A stretch of DNA of 64,000 nt from Phormidesmis priestleyi BC1401 (GTDB taxonomy: Bacteria; Cyanobacteriota; Cyanobacteriia; Leptolyngbyales; Leptolyngbyaceae): assembly GCF_001650195.1 (NCBI RefSeq), contig NZ_LXYR01000001.1, positions 196,358 to 260,357 on the forward strand, given 5' to 3'. The position numbers and the translations under genes are program-made. Positions 8,086 to 17,151 of this stretch are shown here, piece after piece; within the stretch, counting starts at the first letter, position 1, and each line of letters begins with the position of its first letter. Under the pieces are notes generated by a model, which did not search any database, was not told the origin of the DNA, and saw only the letters and a program-made list of their open reading frames with translations.

Positions 8086-8886
8086 ATGACCCAAACCGTA
8101 GTTAGCATCGGCGGCACCCTCGGTAGAGTAGGAACGATCGCTACCAATGTTTTTCGAGAAGTGATCCGCGATCGTATCCTTTATCTGATCGGATTTTATG
8201 CGCTGGCACTGATGTTAGCCGGACGACTCTTGCCCGAAATCGCCGCCACCACTGAGAAAAAAATTCTGCTCGATCTGAGTTTGGCAACGATGAGTGTGTT
8301 GGGTTTGGTGATTGCCGTCTTTGTCGGAACTGGGTTAGTCAACAAAGAAATCGAGAAGCGCACCGTCTTTGTCTTGATCGCCAAACCCGTCAGCCGCACC
8401 GAGTTTATCATCGGCAAACACTGGGGACTGTCTGCGGTGTTGGCGGTGCTGGTGGCGGCGATGACCGCGATCGCGATCCTCATTCTGTTGTTCTATCAAG
8501 TCCCTTTCTCGTTGCGGGATATTTTAATTTCTTCTAGCTTTTTGTTTTTGCAGCTATCGCTGATCACGGCAGTGGCGATCGGGTTTGGCGTTTTCACCAG
8601 TTCTCTGTTAGCGATTCTGTTTACGTTTGCTGTTTATTTTATGGGGCAGCTCAGTCGCGATTTAGTCACGTTGGGCAAGTTGGCGAAAAATCCTTCGATC
8701 GAGTCGGTCACGCGAGGACTTTATCTCGTGCTGCCCGATCTCGCCCGACTCGATTTGAAGAATCAAGCTGCCTATCATTTAATTCCCAATGCAGATGTGC
8801 TGATTGGCAATGCGCTCTACGCGTTGGTTTATATAGTTTTAGTGTTGACGATCGCGTCGCTTATTTTCTCGACTCGCGAATTTTAA
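8086..8886 (+). CDS. fraE: FraE, ABC-2 type transporter permease
   Basis: A 266-residue ABC-2 family permease with six hydrophobic segments, beginning RVGTIATNVFREVIRDRILYL and ending in a cluster of membrane helices before ISTRE-like polar residues. FRE(V/A) at the start and NKEIEKRTVFVLIAKPVSR in the second loop are typical of ABC-2 permeases. In Anabaena the third fra gene encodes such a permease and its loss fragments filaments. The partner ATPase is not in this window. It starts 11 nt after fraD with a good ribosome site (AAAGAGA before ATG), so the three genes form one operon. Confidence 0.85.
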   Translation: MTQTVVSIGGTLGRVGTIATNVFREVIRDRILYLIGFYALALMLAGRLLPEIAATTEKKILLDLSLATMSVLGLVIAVFVGTGLVNKEIEKRTVFVLIAKPVSRTEFIIGKHWGLSAVLAVLVAAMTAIAILILLFYQVPFSLRDILISSSFLFLQLSLITAVAIGFGVFTSSLLAILFTFAVYFMGQLSRDLVTLGKLAKNPSIESVTRGLYLVLPDLARLDLKNQAAYHLIPNADVLIGNALYALVYIVLVLTIASLIFSTREF

Positions 8887-8924
8887 GATCCTAATGCGAT
8901 CGATTGGGTCATAGCGGAATCGTC

Positions 8925-8953
8925 GTAGAGACGTTCCAGAGAAACGTCTCTAC
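8925..8953. repeat. 29-bp dispersed palindrome, copy 2
   Basis: GTAGAGACGTTCC, loop AGA, then GAAACGTCTCTAC; one mismatch in the 13-bp stem. It is followed by GGGGCATCGGGT. It lies between the converging fraE and lipoprotein genes, where its hairpin could end transcripts from both sides. Confidence 0.85.
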
Positions 8954-8964
8954 GGGGCATCGGG

Positions 8965-9420
8965 TCAGGATGTTTTTAACGTTCGTTCCAAAATGCTTTT
9001 GGCAGGTTCTACGATCGCCCACTTGCCGTCGGGCTGTTTGCGAAGGGCAGCAAATTGTAGGGTGTCGCCACTGCCGATCGGGTCGCCTTGACGCAAGGTT
9101 CCTAGTTTAGGAGAATTTAACCCGCACAGCCGAAACTTATAGGCGGGAATTTCTGCCGTTGAGAAGAACACGCAGCCGCGCTGATCGATTTGCGCTTCTC
9201 CATCAAACGGGGCGTACGCAGAACTGCCTTTGAGCGCGATCGAGATGTCTCCTAATCCGCCCGTGACTCTATAACCCGCGATCGTGTCGCCAGGTTGCAG
9301 TTCCCATTTTTGAAAAAGCTGAATGTCGATCGGGGTTGGTTCTGACGTTTGAGACTGACATCCACCGAGCAGAAGGAGTATCAGCCCTGCGCTAGCGAAA
9401 CCAGAACTTATACCCTGCAT
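8965..9420 (-). CDS. Unrecognised lipoprotein, last gene of a coupled operon
   Basis: From ATG 9420 the 151-residue product opens with a textbook lipoprotein signal: MQGISSGFASAG, a Leu-rich core and the lipobox LLGGC (Cys about residue 20). The mature part is a small beta-rich domain (GDTIAGYRVTGGLGDISIAL, GEAQIDQRGCVFFST) of unknown family. I prefer ATG 9420 because GAGGG sits about 8 nt upstream; in-frame starts at 9435 and 9465 would spoil the signal peptide. The start lies inside the end of the previous gene (29-bp overlap), so translation is probably coupled. Confidence 0.7.
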   Translation of the reverse strand: MQGISSGFASAGLILLLLGGCQSQTSEPTPIDIQLFQKWELQPGDTIAGYRVTGGLGDISIALKGSSAYAPFDGEAQIDQRGCVFFSTAEIPAYKFRLCGLNSPKLGTLRQGDPIGSGDTLQFAALRKQPDGKWAIVEPAKSILERTLKTS

Positions 9421-9784
9421 ACTGATTACCCTCATAGAGAACCACAATCCACGTTTGCGTCTCAAACCCTAGAGTATAGACTTCTCGTTCAGCCATTGAC
9501 CCCGATCGCACCTGCAAATTCGGCAACTTACACGAAGGCTCACGCACAATTTCCCGGATTTTATCTTTCTGATCGCCTTCCGCGACGGTCAGCAGTTTTG
9601 CAACCTGCTGTTTAGACAGTTGCCCCTGAGAAGGTGGCGCTGATGGGCAGGGTTCGGCAACGGCTTTTGCACCCAAAGAAGGCAACCCTCTCAAATCAAC
9701 AAACAGTCCTAACGATAGCAAAATGGCTCCGCCTGCTAATAGCTGCTTGCGGTTAAAGCGTCTTGACAGGTTGAGATGCGTCAT
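9392..9784 (-). CDS. Unrecognised exported protein, middle gene of a coupled operon
   Basis: A 130-residue protein. Residues 1-45 have a basic N-terminus (RRFNRKQLLAGGAILL) and a hydrophobic core, a likely signal peptide or anchor ending near AKAVAEP. The mature part has three Cys and ends with the aromatic-rich YEGNQYAGYKFWFR. No family is recognised. The ATG overlaps the previous stop (ATGA, 4 bp) and has a strong ribosome site, GGAGGAAAAC, within the previous gene. Its own end overlaps the lipoprotein start. The three overlaps in a row point to a tightly coupled operon whose products may act together at the envelope. Confidence 0.7.
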   Translation of the reverse strand: MTHLNLSRRFNRKQLLAGGAILLSLGLFVDLRGLPSLGAKAVAEPCPSAPPSQGQLSKQQVAKLLTVAEGDQKDKIREIVREPSCKLPNLQVRSGSMAEREVYTLGFETQTWIVVLYEGNQYAGYKFWFR

Positions 9785-10731
9785 AGTTTTCCTCCGAGCA
9801 ATAGCCCTAGCGTAATCAGCAGCAGCCGATAGATGAAAACGGGACTCGACTTAGGCACACAAAACGCCAGATAGCCCGCTAACACAGCCGGAACAAACAG
9901 CAAGAGCGAAATCGGCAACCCCAGGAAAGGCAAATGTCCCACCAAAAACTTTAGCCCAAGGTGTAGCCCCGCGGCAGCAACCGTCCAGATTACGGCATCG
10001 ATCGCGATCGCTCCTCGCGTCTGCGGCAGTTGCAGTCGGGGCTGAAGTCGCCTCCAATAATAGCGAAGTGTGCGACGACGCGGAGCCACCGCCACTCTAG
10101 GACAGGGAGAGGTCGAAAATCTAGGGATGTCTGAAGGGCTAGGTTGCGCTACGGATGGAGGGTTTTGGCGATGAGCCGATGGAATTTTAGTCTCTTCAGA
10201 TAAAGACTCTGCCATAGCCTCCGGTTGAAATGGACGACGATCGAGCAAAAATGGCGGGATGTCGAGAACAGGAGATGGGACAGTCTGCTTCACCGTTGCC
10301 TCAGCCAGACACAGTGGATGAGCGGCGTGAGCGATCGTCCGCAGTTCTTGCATCTCTGACTGAATGCCGATCGACTGTTGATTAATCTGGTCTGCCTGAG
10401 TTTTTAACTGCCGTAACTCTTGCTCTAATCGCTGAAATCGCGCCACGATCGACGGCTGAGTTGGCTCCCAGGTTAGCTTGACTTGAGTCGACGCGATCGG
10501 TTTAGCTTGAACGGTGGTTTGTGGCTTAGTCTTAGCGGTGGCGGCTCGACGCTTGCGGGTGGGAGTAACTTCTTGCACAGCTTCGGGTGCAGCATCGGCA
10601 AGAGAACGATCGCTCTCGGCTCGATCAAGATCAACGGCGTGCTTTTTTGATTTAGAGGAGCGAGAGGGATGACCATCAAGCTCGATCTGATCAGGCTGAA
10701 TCAATTGGCTTTCTGATTTCAGTTCTCTCAT
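9781..10731 (-). CDS. Coiled-coil protein with C-terminal membrane helices, first gene of a coupled operon
   Basis: The 316-residue protein has three parts: a polar, low-complexity N-terminal region (1-95, rich in Lys, Ser, Ala and Thr); a heptad-like coiled coil at about 98-135 (RFQRLEQELRQLKTQADQI); and, after a Pro-rich linker, a C-terminal block from about residue 240 with three hydrophobic segments. No family is recognised. The ATG at 10731 has GGAG nine bases upstream. It is the first of three overlapping genes. A twin dyad at 10768-10803, some 40-70 bp upstream, probably controls it. Confidence 0.65.
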   Translation of the reverse strand: MRELKSESQLIQPDQIELDGHPSRSSKSKKHAVDLDRAESDRSLADAAPEAVQEVTPTRKRRAATAKTKPQTTVQAKPIASTQVKLTWEPTQPSIVARFQRLEQELRQLKTQADQINQQSIGIQSEMQELRTIAHAAHPLCLAEATVKQTVPSPVLDIPPFLLDRRPFQPEAMAESLSEETKIPSAHRQNPPSVAQPSPSDIPRFSTSPCPRVAVAPRRRTLRYYWRRLQPRLQLPQTRGAIAIDAVIWTVAAAGLHLGLKFLVGHLPFLGLPISLLLFVPAVLAGYLAFCVPKSSPVFIYRLLLITLGLLLGGKL

Positions 10732-10767
10732 GTTGGCTCCTTAGGCTAGCGGATTCAACGATTGATA

Positions 10768-10803
10768 TAGTATAATGGTACTATTTATAGTATCCACGTA
10801 CTA
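10768..10803. promoter_or_regulatory. Twin operator-like dyad
   Basis: Two copies of the inverted repeat TAGTA-N6-TACTA, at 10768-10783 and 10788-10803, are exactly 20 bp apart (two helical turns). Each sits in a direct repeat TATAGTAT (10766-10773 and 10786-10793). The site is 37-72 bp upstream of the coiled-coil gene and within the divergent spacer shared with the response regulator at 11031. Two in-phase dyads suggest a cooperatively binding dimeric regulator. The regulator is not known; the adjacent NarL-type protein is one candidate. Confidence 0.55.
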
Positions 10804-11030
10804 ACATATCACGTCAAGGACTGTAAACGATCGCAGAGTCTAAAAAGGCTTCACTTCATTCAATTTATTTTTAAGACAAGATGATCGCCCTGAGTAGAGT
10901 TAAAATAATTAGAAAAGTTTGATAGCTCACAAACGCTGTTTAAGCATAAATACTCATTAACTTCTCTTGGTTCTATCAATGCGAACTTGATCTACTCTAG
11001 TGATTAGGTTTGCAATCGACGGGTTTTCTA

Positions 11031-11687
11031 ATGCCACTGACCATCCTTGTTGCGGACGACGACCTGAGCACACGACTCTTGATAGGCGACTATCTTGAAG
11101 CTTCTGGCTATTCTATTCTTTCGGCTGAGAATGGCAAGGAGGCGCTTAGGATGGTCGAGGCATATCAGCCTCATCTGATCGTGACAGACATCACAATGCC
11201 CCAAATGGATGGCTATGAGTTGGTTAGACAGGTTCGACGGCGACCCTCTTTGCGTCTATTGCCCGTCGTCTTTCTCACCGGACGCACTGACCCCAGAGAG
11301 CGGGTTTTGGGCTATCAGCTTGGCTGCGATATTTATTTAGCAAAGCCGTTTGAGCTGTCAGAGCTAGGGGCAGTCGTTCGCAATCTGCTAGAACGATCGC
11401 AGATGATCGAGTCAGAATGGCGATCGCGGGTGCAGGCAGGCGAAGTCAATGAAGCCCCTGCTCAAGCATCGATCTACGCGCCGATGATCGTGATGGACTT
11501 TACAGGTCGTGAAAAAGAAGTGCTGTATTTTTTAAGCGAGGGGCTGTCTAACAACCAAATTGGACACAAGCTGCACCTAAGCCCGCGCACAGTCGAGAAA
11601 CACGTCAGCAGTTTGCTCAGAAAAACAGACACGAGCAATCGAGCCGAGTTAGTCCGGTTTACGATGGAGCATCATCTAGTGAATTAG
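11031..11687 (+). CDS. NarL/LuxR-type response regulator
   Basis: From ATG 11031 the product is 218 residues. The receiver domain (about 1-120) has the acidic pair at residues 10-11, the phospho-acceptor Asp53 in VTDITMP and the conserved Lys in LAKPFEL. The C-terminal LuxR-type helix-turn-helix (about 155-215) includes LTGREKEVL-like FTGREKEVLYFL, LSNNQIGHKL and SPRTVEKHVSSLLRK. It is a DNA-binding transcription regulator activated by phosphorylation; no histidine kinase gene is adjacent. The earlier in-frame TTG (11010) is less likely. It is divergent from the coupled operon at 9-10.7 kb and precedes an ABC exporter gene on the same strand by about 125 bp. Confidence 0.92.
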   Translation: MPLTILVADDDLSTRLLIGDYLEASGYSILSAENGKEALRMVEAYQPHLIVTDITMPQMDGYELVRQVRRRPSLRLLPVVFLTGRTDPRERVLGYQLGCDIYLAKPFELSELGAVVRNLLERSQMIESEWRSRVQAGEVNEAPAQASIYAPMIVMDFTGREKEVLYFLSEGLSNNQIGHKLHLSPRTVEKHVSSLLRKTDTSNRAELVRFTMEHHLVN

Positions 11688-11784
11688 CTGAGAGTTTCCT
11701 CTAGTCAGCCCAAAATTTAGAACAGGGACACCCCTCTAGAAGCAAGGCAGTCTCTCTATATTTGCTTGCCCTTACTGAATTTGT

Positions 11785-11811
11785 TTGTAGTATAGTGTAG
11801 CATATGTAGTG
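11785..11811 (+). promoter_or_regulatory. Three phased TGTAG repeats before the ABC exporter gene
   Basis: TGTAG occurs at 11786, 11796 and 11805, about one helical turn apart, with TATAGT (11791-11796) as a possible -10 box. This fits a promoter with repeated regulator contacts, but the evidence is only pattern-based. Confidence 0.3.
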
Positions 11812-13680
11812 ATGAATATTGCGAGCACGCTGCGCGATGTCAGTCGATCGTCAGGGGGATTTATGACTCAGTTTTTAAGCATCATTTATTACTTCCGCAA
11901 TTATTGGAAGGTTTCAGTTTTCAGCATTGCGATGGTCAGTCTCTTCGAGATTATTGATTTATTTGTCCCTTATGCGGTGGGTCAGATTCTCAACGTCTTG
12001 TCAGGGCAGGAAGTCGATCGTCCCGTTCAAGCCATCATTACTACCGCCTCGCAGGTAACCGGGTTTGCAGCCGATAAAATGCTGTCTCTCGCAGTCTTGC
12101 TGATTCTCGTGTGTCTCGTCTCAGTCGGACGCGCTCCGATCCAACCCTGGCTAGGTGCCTGGTTTCAGTGGGACACCGCCTTTCGCGCTCGACGAGACCA
12201 CGCTGAAAAAGCGTTAGAGAAAGTGTTGACGCTGCCGTTAGAATTCTATGACGAGAATAATTCTGGGCGAATTGCTGCCAGAGTTGCAAAAGGCATTTCT
12301 AACCATACCTGGACCTATCCAGAAATCACGGGGCAACTGTTGCCGAAGTTTTTTCGCGTCGTTGGCATTTTTGTTGTGATTTGGTTCATCGATTGGCGCA
12401 TTGCCCTACTGCTGTTGATTTCATTCGCCTGCATTGTCAGCTTTAGCCTCACAGGGTTAAAACGACTCTCTGATCAAGAGGCGCGGCTCGACAAATATAT
12501 GGAAGACACCGAGAGCCGCAATTCTGAGATTATCACCAACATCAAAACGGTGAAGGCATTTGCAACCGAGACATCGGAGTTAAAACGGCAAAGACAACGG
12601 CTCGATCGCGAGTTTAAAGTGCTTGATTATCGCATTCACTTAGGCTACGTGCAGTTGGGAATGTGGGAGCGCTCGATCGTGCAATCCTGCGTTTTCCTCG
12701 TGTTGGCGCTGACGGTAATGGCAACGGTTCAAGGCAAAATCTCGCTAGGACACTTCATCACAACGCTAACGATCTCCAGCATGGCGTATGCCGAAGTAGA
12801 GCCGATTACTCAACTCGCCGAAGTGTTTGCCCGTCGCTATGCGTCGATGATTCGCTTCCACGAGTTTATGCAGCTTCCGGTGGGCACCGATGCCAGCACA
12901 CTTGCCAAAAATCCTGAAGCGGTTCCGACTTACCAGTTCACCGGAAAAGTCGAGTTTTCTCACCTCACCTTTGGCTATGACTCAGAGCGCCCGGTGCTGA
13001 AAGACATCAACTTATTGATCGAACCGTATCAGACGATCGCGCTGGTTGGTCGATCGGGTTCCGGCAAATCTACGTTAGTCAAACTGCTGTTTCGCTATTT
13101 TGAACCCAATCAGGGATCGGTGCTAATCGACGGTCAAGATATTCGCCGATTGGATGTGACGGGCTATCGAAAACGACTAGCGATCGTGCATCAAGAAGTC
13201 GATGTCTTCAATGGCACTCTTTTGGATAATCTCGTGTATGGCAACCCCAACGCCAGCCCTGATCAGGTGCGCGAAGCCTGTCGCATTGCCCAGGCAGATG
13301 AGTTTATTCGTCAAATGCCGATGGGATATTCGACGATCGTCGGTGAGCGAGGAGTCCGATTGTCAGGCGGACAGCGACAGCGACTTGGCATCGCTCGTGC
13401 GCTGATTGTTGACCCCGATGTGCTGATCTTTGACGAAGCTACGTCGAGTTTAGATTATGAATCGGAGCGATCGATTCAAGTGGCGATGCGATCGATTCTC
13501 GGCACTCGCACGCTGGTGATTATTGCTCACCGTCTCAGCACGATTCGAGAAGCGGACAAAATCGTTGTGTTGGATCAGGGCAGCATTGTCGAGGTCGGGA
13601 GTCACGAGGAGTTGGTGCATCAAGGTGGCATCTACCAGCGATTGCACTCGTTGCAAGAAACTGGAGAATTGCTTGCTTAA
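11812..13680 (+). CDS. ABC exporter, fused membrane and ATPase domains
   Basis: A half-size ABC exporter of 622 residues (605 if the ATG at 11863 is used, which has a better ribosome site, GGGGG six bases upstream). An N-terminal six-helix membrane domain (about 20-330) is followed by an ATPase domain with Walker A GRSGSGKST, signature LSGGQRQRLGIARAL, Walker B VLIFDEATSSLD and the switch His in IIAHRLST. Such proteins work as dimers exporting lipids, drugs or peptides; the cargo cannot be read from sequence. No partner gene is adjacent, so it is probably a homodimer. It converges with the HEAT-repeat gene downstream. Confidence 0.9.
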   Translation: MNIASTLRDVSRSSGGFMTQFLSIIYYFRNYWKVSVFSIAMVSLFEIIDLFVPYAVGQILNVLSGQEVDRPVQAIITTASQVTGFAADKMLSLAVLLILVCLVSVGRAPIQPWLGAWFQWDTAFRARRDHAEKALEKVLTLPLEFYDENNSGRIAARVAKGISNHTWTYPEITGQLLPKFFRVVGIFVVIWFIDWRIALLLLISFACIVSFSLTGLKRLSDQEARLDKYMEDTESRNSEIITNIKTVKAFATETSELKRQRQRLDREFKVLDYRIHLGYVQLGMWERSIVQSCVFLVLALTVMATVQGKISLGHFITTLTISSMAYAEVEPITQLAEVFARRYASMIRFHEFMQLPVGTDASTLAKNPEAVPTYQFTGKVEFSHLTFGYDSERPVLKDINLLIEPYQTIALVGRSGSGKSTLVKLLFRYFEPNQGSVLIDGQDIRRLDVTGYRKRLAIVHQEVDVFNGTLLDNLVYGNPNASPDQVREACRIAQADEFIRQMPMGYSTIVGERGVRLSGGQRQRLGIARALIVDPDVLIFDEATSSLDYESERSIQVAMRSILGTRTLVIIAHRLSTIREADKIVVLDQGSIVEVGSHEELVHQGGIYQRLHSLQETGELLA

Positions 13681-13722
13681 TGAATGATGCGGTTGAGCGA
13701 TCGTGCGTTATTTCAAAATGGC

Positions 13723-13751
13723 GCGAAGACGTTCCACCGAAACGTCTCTAC
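13723..13751. repeat. 29-bp dispersed palindrome, copy 3
   Basis: GCGAAGACGTTCC, loop ACC, GAAACGTCTCTAC, followed by GGGGATTGG. The left arm has diverged at its outer bases. It lies in the 118-bp gap between the converging ABC exporter and HEAT-repeat genes. Confidence 0.8.
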
Positions 13752-13798
13752 GGGGATTGGTAACCTTATGCTCGATCGCATTCATGAATGAATTGAAT

Positions 13799-14464
13799 TT
13801 AAACGTCCGTTAGCTTTTGAAGGGAAAAAGTAGCAGACTGGCTGACATTAGAATTTGAATCTTTCTCTAAGTATTTCAGAGCGGCAATGCTCTTCTCACT
13901 AGGCAGATGACCCAACGCTTCGGCGAGACGTTGACGCACTAACCAGTCTTCAGATTGAGCAAACCGCAGAATTTGATCGACCGCATCCACGGCTTTGATT
14001 TCGCCAAGAGCCGCGATCGCTGCCTGCTGCACGACGACTTCTTCACTGTCAAGCGCTCGAACTAACACATCTCTGGCACGGGGATCTTTGAGATTGCCCA
14101 ACGCCACAGCCGCGCTAAACCGCACCAGCCAGTCGGTGTCTTCATAAAAGGCTCTGACCAATGGCTCAAACGCTCGGATATCTTCGAGATAGCCAAGAGC
14201 ACCTGCGGCATCGGCACGAATGCCATAATCTTTCTCAGTTTCTAAAATTCTGACCAGAATGGAATAGCACTCCTCAGTAGGCTTGATTCCTAGCGCAAAG
14301 ACTGCCATTGAGCGAATTTGGAGGCTCTCGTCGTTCAGCACTTTCTTAATCAACGGCACCGCGTCTTCGGCGGAAACGTTTCGTAGAGAAGCCAGCGCTA
14401 TCATGCGATCGCGAGAGCTTTCGCTATCCAATTGGCTCGAAATTTGCTCCAGGTTAGAATTCAT
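13799..14464 (-). CDS. HEAT-repeat protein (NblB/CpcE-like)
   Basis: About 221 residues of six to seven HEAT/PBS-lyase-like repeats, e.g. AVFALGIKPTEEC, AAGALGYLEDIRAFEPLV, SAAVALGNLKDPRARDVLV, AAIAALGEIKAVDAVDQIL and RQRLAEALGHLPSEKSIAALKYLE. The length and layout resemble NblB (phycobilisome degradation) and CpcE/F-type bilin lyases. In cyanobacteria many such proteins handle phycobiliproteins, but others are plain scaffolds and no phycobilisome gene is nearby. ATG 14464 (MNSNLEQ) is chosen over an in-frame GTG three codons earlier. Confidence 0.8.
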   Translation of the reverse strand: MNSNLEQISSQLDSESSRDRMIALASLRNVSAEDAVPLIKKVLNDESLQIRSMAVFALGIKPTEECYSILVRILETEKDYGIRADAAGALGYLEDIRAFEPLVRAFYEDTDWLVRFSAAVALGNLKDPRARDVLVRALDSEEVVVQQAAIAALGEIKAVDAVDQILRFAQSEDWLVRQRLAEALGHLPSEKSIAALKYLEKDSNSNVSQSATFSLQKLTDV

Positions 14465-14565
14465 ATTTTTCACAAATCTTTATATTTCTGATTATATTGT
14501 AGACAATCACACCGATTCCTATCAAGGGAGTGATTTCCGTCTAACCGTTGGGTGTAAGTACTATG

Positions 14566-15135
14566 TCACCACACCTTCTGCAAATTCAGCACAAAACCTG
14601 GCAGTATGGTTTCACCGGATAGCGCAGTCGGAGCTTCTAATTGTTCTACAGCCTCACCTGAGCGATAAATTTCTACTCGCTTGGTTTTAGAGTCAAGCAG
14701 CCAGCCTAGAAGAACGCCATTGTTGAGGTATTCCTGCATTTTTTCTCGAAGTTTCTCGATCGAGTCACTGATAGACCGCAATTCCACTACAAACGCAGGG
14801 GCTAACGGCGAGAATTCCTCGTGCTTTTGCTCGTCAGTAAGGTTCTCCCATTGAGCGGTGCTGACCCAGGCAGCATCGGGCGATCGTACCGCTCCATTCG
14901 GCAGAGTGAACCCTGTAGACGAGTCAAACACAATGCCTGAGTTGGTGCGATCGTTCCAGTTCCAAAGTTGAGCCGTCAGACCGGAGTTTTGCTTCCCCGT
15001 CCAAGAATAAGTGGGGGGCATGATGATTACCTCTCCGGTCGCAGTCATTTCTAGCCGCAAATTTTGGTTGACGTGACAGAGTTCGACAAATTCTGTCAAG
15101 GTTAGTCGAGGAATTTTGAGTGCGATCTCGTTCAT
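14566..15135 (-). CDS. Uma2 family endonuclease-fold protein (DUF820)
   Basis: The 189-residue protein has the Uma2/DUF820 pattern: LTLTEFVELCHVNQNLRLE near the start, then GEVIIMPPTYSWTG, SPDAAWVSTAQW, AFVVELRSISDS and KLREKMQEYLNNGVLLGWLLD. The fold is PD-(D/E)XK nuclease-like and the family is greatly expanded in cyanobacteria. Its physiological role is unsettled and many copies may be mobile. It starts 12 nt after the uvrB stop with a good ribosome site (GAGGTGAA), so it is probably read with uvrB. Confidence 0.9.
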   Translation of the reverse strand: MNEIALKIPRLTLTEFVELCHVNQNLRLEMTATGEVIIMPPTYSWTGKQNSGLTAQLWNWNDRTNSGIVFDSSTGFTLPNGAVRSPDAAWVSTAQWENLTDEQKHEEFSPLAPAFVVELRSISDSIEKLREKMQEYLNNGVLLGWLLDSKTKRVEIYRSGEAVEQLEAPTALSGETILPGFVLNLQKVW

Positions 15136-15147
15136 ATTTCACCTCTG

Positions 15148-17151
15148 TTAGCTGCGCCGCCCCAGCATTTTGTCCCGAAGATGTTTAATCTTGTCTCGAT
15201 ATTTTGCAGCCTCTTCAAACTCCATGTTTTTGGCAGATTCTTTCATCTGCGCTTCGAGTTGAACGATCAGGTTTGGAATATTTTCGAGCGGAATTTCGTC
15301 TGCTTTTTCATAGACTTGATCGAGTTCCTGCGCGTTGAGCCGGCGCGAGACTTCTAAGAAAGACAGAATTGAATTGCCCGATCGCTTGATGATCGAATAG
15401 GGAATAATCCCGTTTTTCTCGTTGTGTTCTTGCTGAACGGCGCGACGCTCCTTAGTCACTTTAATCGCTCTCGCCATGCTGTCGGTCAGATTATCGCCGT
15501 AGAGAATCGCCTGACCATCAACGTGACGCGCCGCCCGTCCGATCGTTTGAATCAGCGATCGTTCTGATCTCAAGAAGCCTTCTTTATCAGCATCCAAAAT
15601 CGCGACGAGCGACACTTCGGGTAAGTCGAGACCTTCTCGCAGCAGGTTAACGCCGATCAGCACGTCAAACAGACCTTCTCGTAAATCTTGAAGGATTTCG
15701 ATGCGCTCGATCGAGTTGATCTCCGAGTGCAAATAGCGAACTCTGATGCCCCGTTCTTGAAAATATTCGGTCAAATCTTCTGCCATGCGCTTGGTCAGAG
15801 TCGTCACCAAAACCCGCTCATTTTTGGGAATCCGCTCTTGAATTTCGCCGAACAAATCGTCCACCTGTCCCTGAGTCGGGCGGACAAAGATTTCGGGATC
15901 GAGAACACCTGTCGGTCGAATCACCTGCTCGGCGATGTGATCTTCAGAAAGCTTAACTTCCCACTCTCCAGGGGTAGCAGACACAAAAATACACTGATTT
16001 ACCTTCTGCCAAAACTCTTCATTTTTGAGAGGGCGATTGTCTGCCGCACTCGGCAACCGAAAGCCGTGATCAATCAGCACCTTTTTGCGCGATTGGTCGC
16101 CGTTATACATCGCTCTGATTTGGGGCAACGTGACGTGAGATTCGTCAATCACCAGCAGCCAATCTTTAGGAAAGTAATCGATTAAGCATTCCGGTGAGTC
16201 TCCTGCCGAACGTCCTGCTAAGTGACGAGAATAGTTTTCAACGCCATTGCAGAAACCGACTTCTCGCAGCACTTCTAAGTCATATCTCGTGCGTTGGTCA
16301 AGGCGTTGCGCTTCGAGCAATTTTCCGTCTTTTTCGAGTTCCTCTAGGCGTTCTTTGAGTTCAGCGTCGATCGCATCACACGCCGATTCGAGTCGATCTT
16401 CTGGTGTGACAAAGTGACGAGCGGGATAAATATTCACCGCTTCCATGCTTTGCAGAGTTGCCCCCGTCACTGGATCGATATAGCGAATTGCATCGATTTC
16501 ATCGCCAAAGAACTCGACGCGAATAATCCGATCTTCGTAAGCAGGTCCAATCTCCAACACATCGCCTTTGACTCGGAATTTCCCCCGACCCAAATCGAGA
16601 TCATTGCGGCTATATTGCACCGACACCAAATCTCGCAAGATCTGACGCTGATTGACCTCCTCGCCCATCCGCAGCGGAATCGCCGCATTCAAATATTCAC
16701 TCGGAATTCCTAATCCGTAGATGCAGCTAATCGAGGCAACGACAATCACATCTTTGCGCTCAAACAGCGATCGGGTCGCCGAGTGCCGCAGCATATCAAT
16801 TTCGTCGTTGATCGAAGCCGTCTTCTCAATAAACGTATCGCTAACGGGAATGTATGCCTCTGGCTGATAGTAGTCGTAATAACTGATGAAATATTCAACC
16901 GCGTTGTCCGGGAAGAATTCGCGCAACTCATTGCAAAGCTGGGCTGCCAGAGTTTTGTTGTGCGCCAATACTAACGTCGGTCTACCCAAATTTTCGATTA
17001 CACGCGCGATCGTGTGAGTTTTTCCGGTTCCCGTTGCGCCGCGTAGAGTTTGATATTGAGTTCCGGCTTCGATGCTTTTAACGAGAGTGGCGATCGCGCT
17101 GGGTTGGTCGCCTGTCGGTTCAAACGGGGCTTGAATGTGAAAGTCTGCCAT
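15148..17151 (-). CDS. uvrB: UvrABC system protein B
   Basis: A full-length UvrB of 667 residues, the damage-verifying helicase-like subunit of nucleotide excision repair. Seen are: [11 protein letters not shown] and Walker [11 protein letters not shown]; the beta-hairpin region [12 protein letters not shown]; helicase motifs [29 protein letters not shown] and [36 protein letters not shown]; and the C-terminal UVR motif ([28 protein letters not shown] region) that contacts UvrC. ATG 17151 is the standard start. The gene pairs with a downstream Uma2 gene; uvrA and uvrC are not in the window. Confidence 0.98.
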   Translation of the reverse strand: MADFHIQAPFEPTGDQPSAIATLVKSIEAGTQYQTLRGATGTGKTHTIARVIENLGRPTLVLAHNKTLAAQLCNELREFFPDNAVEYFISYYDYYQPEAYIPVSDTFIEKTASINDEIDMLRHSATRSLFERKDVIVVASISCIYGLGIPSEYLNAAIPLRMGEEVNQRQILRDLVSVQYSRNDLDLGRGKFRVKGDVLEIGPAYEDRIIRVEFFGDEIDAIRYIDPVTGATLQSMEAVNIYPARHFVTPEDRLESACDAIDAELKERLEELEKDGKLLEAQRLDQRTRYDLEVLREVGFCNGVENYSRHLAGRSAGDSPECLIDYFPKDWLLVIDESHVTLPQIRAMYNGDQSRKKVLIDHGFRLPSAADNRPLKNEEFWQKVNQCIFVSATPGEWEVKLSEDHIAEQVIRPTGVLDPEIFVRPTQGQVDDLFGEIQERIPKNERVLVTTLTKRMAEDLTEYFQERGIRVRYLHSEINSIERIEILQDLREGLFDVLIGVNLLREGLDLPEVSLVAILDADKEGFLRSERSLIQTIGRAARHVDGQAILYGDNLTDSMARAIKVTKERRAVQQEHNEKNGIIPYSIIKRSGNSILSFLEVSRRLNAQELDQVYEKADEIPLENIPNLIVQLEAQMKESAKNMEFEEAAKYRDKIKHLRDKMLGRRS

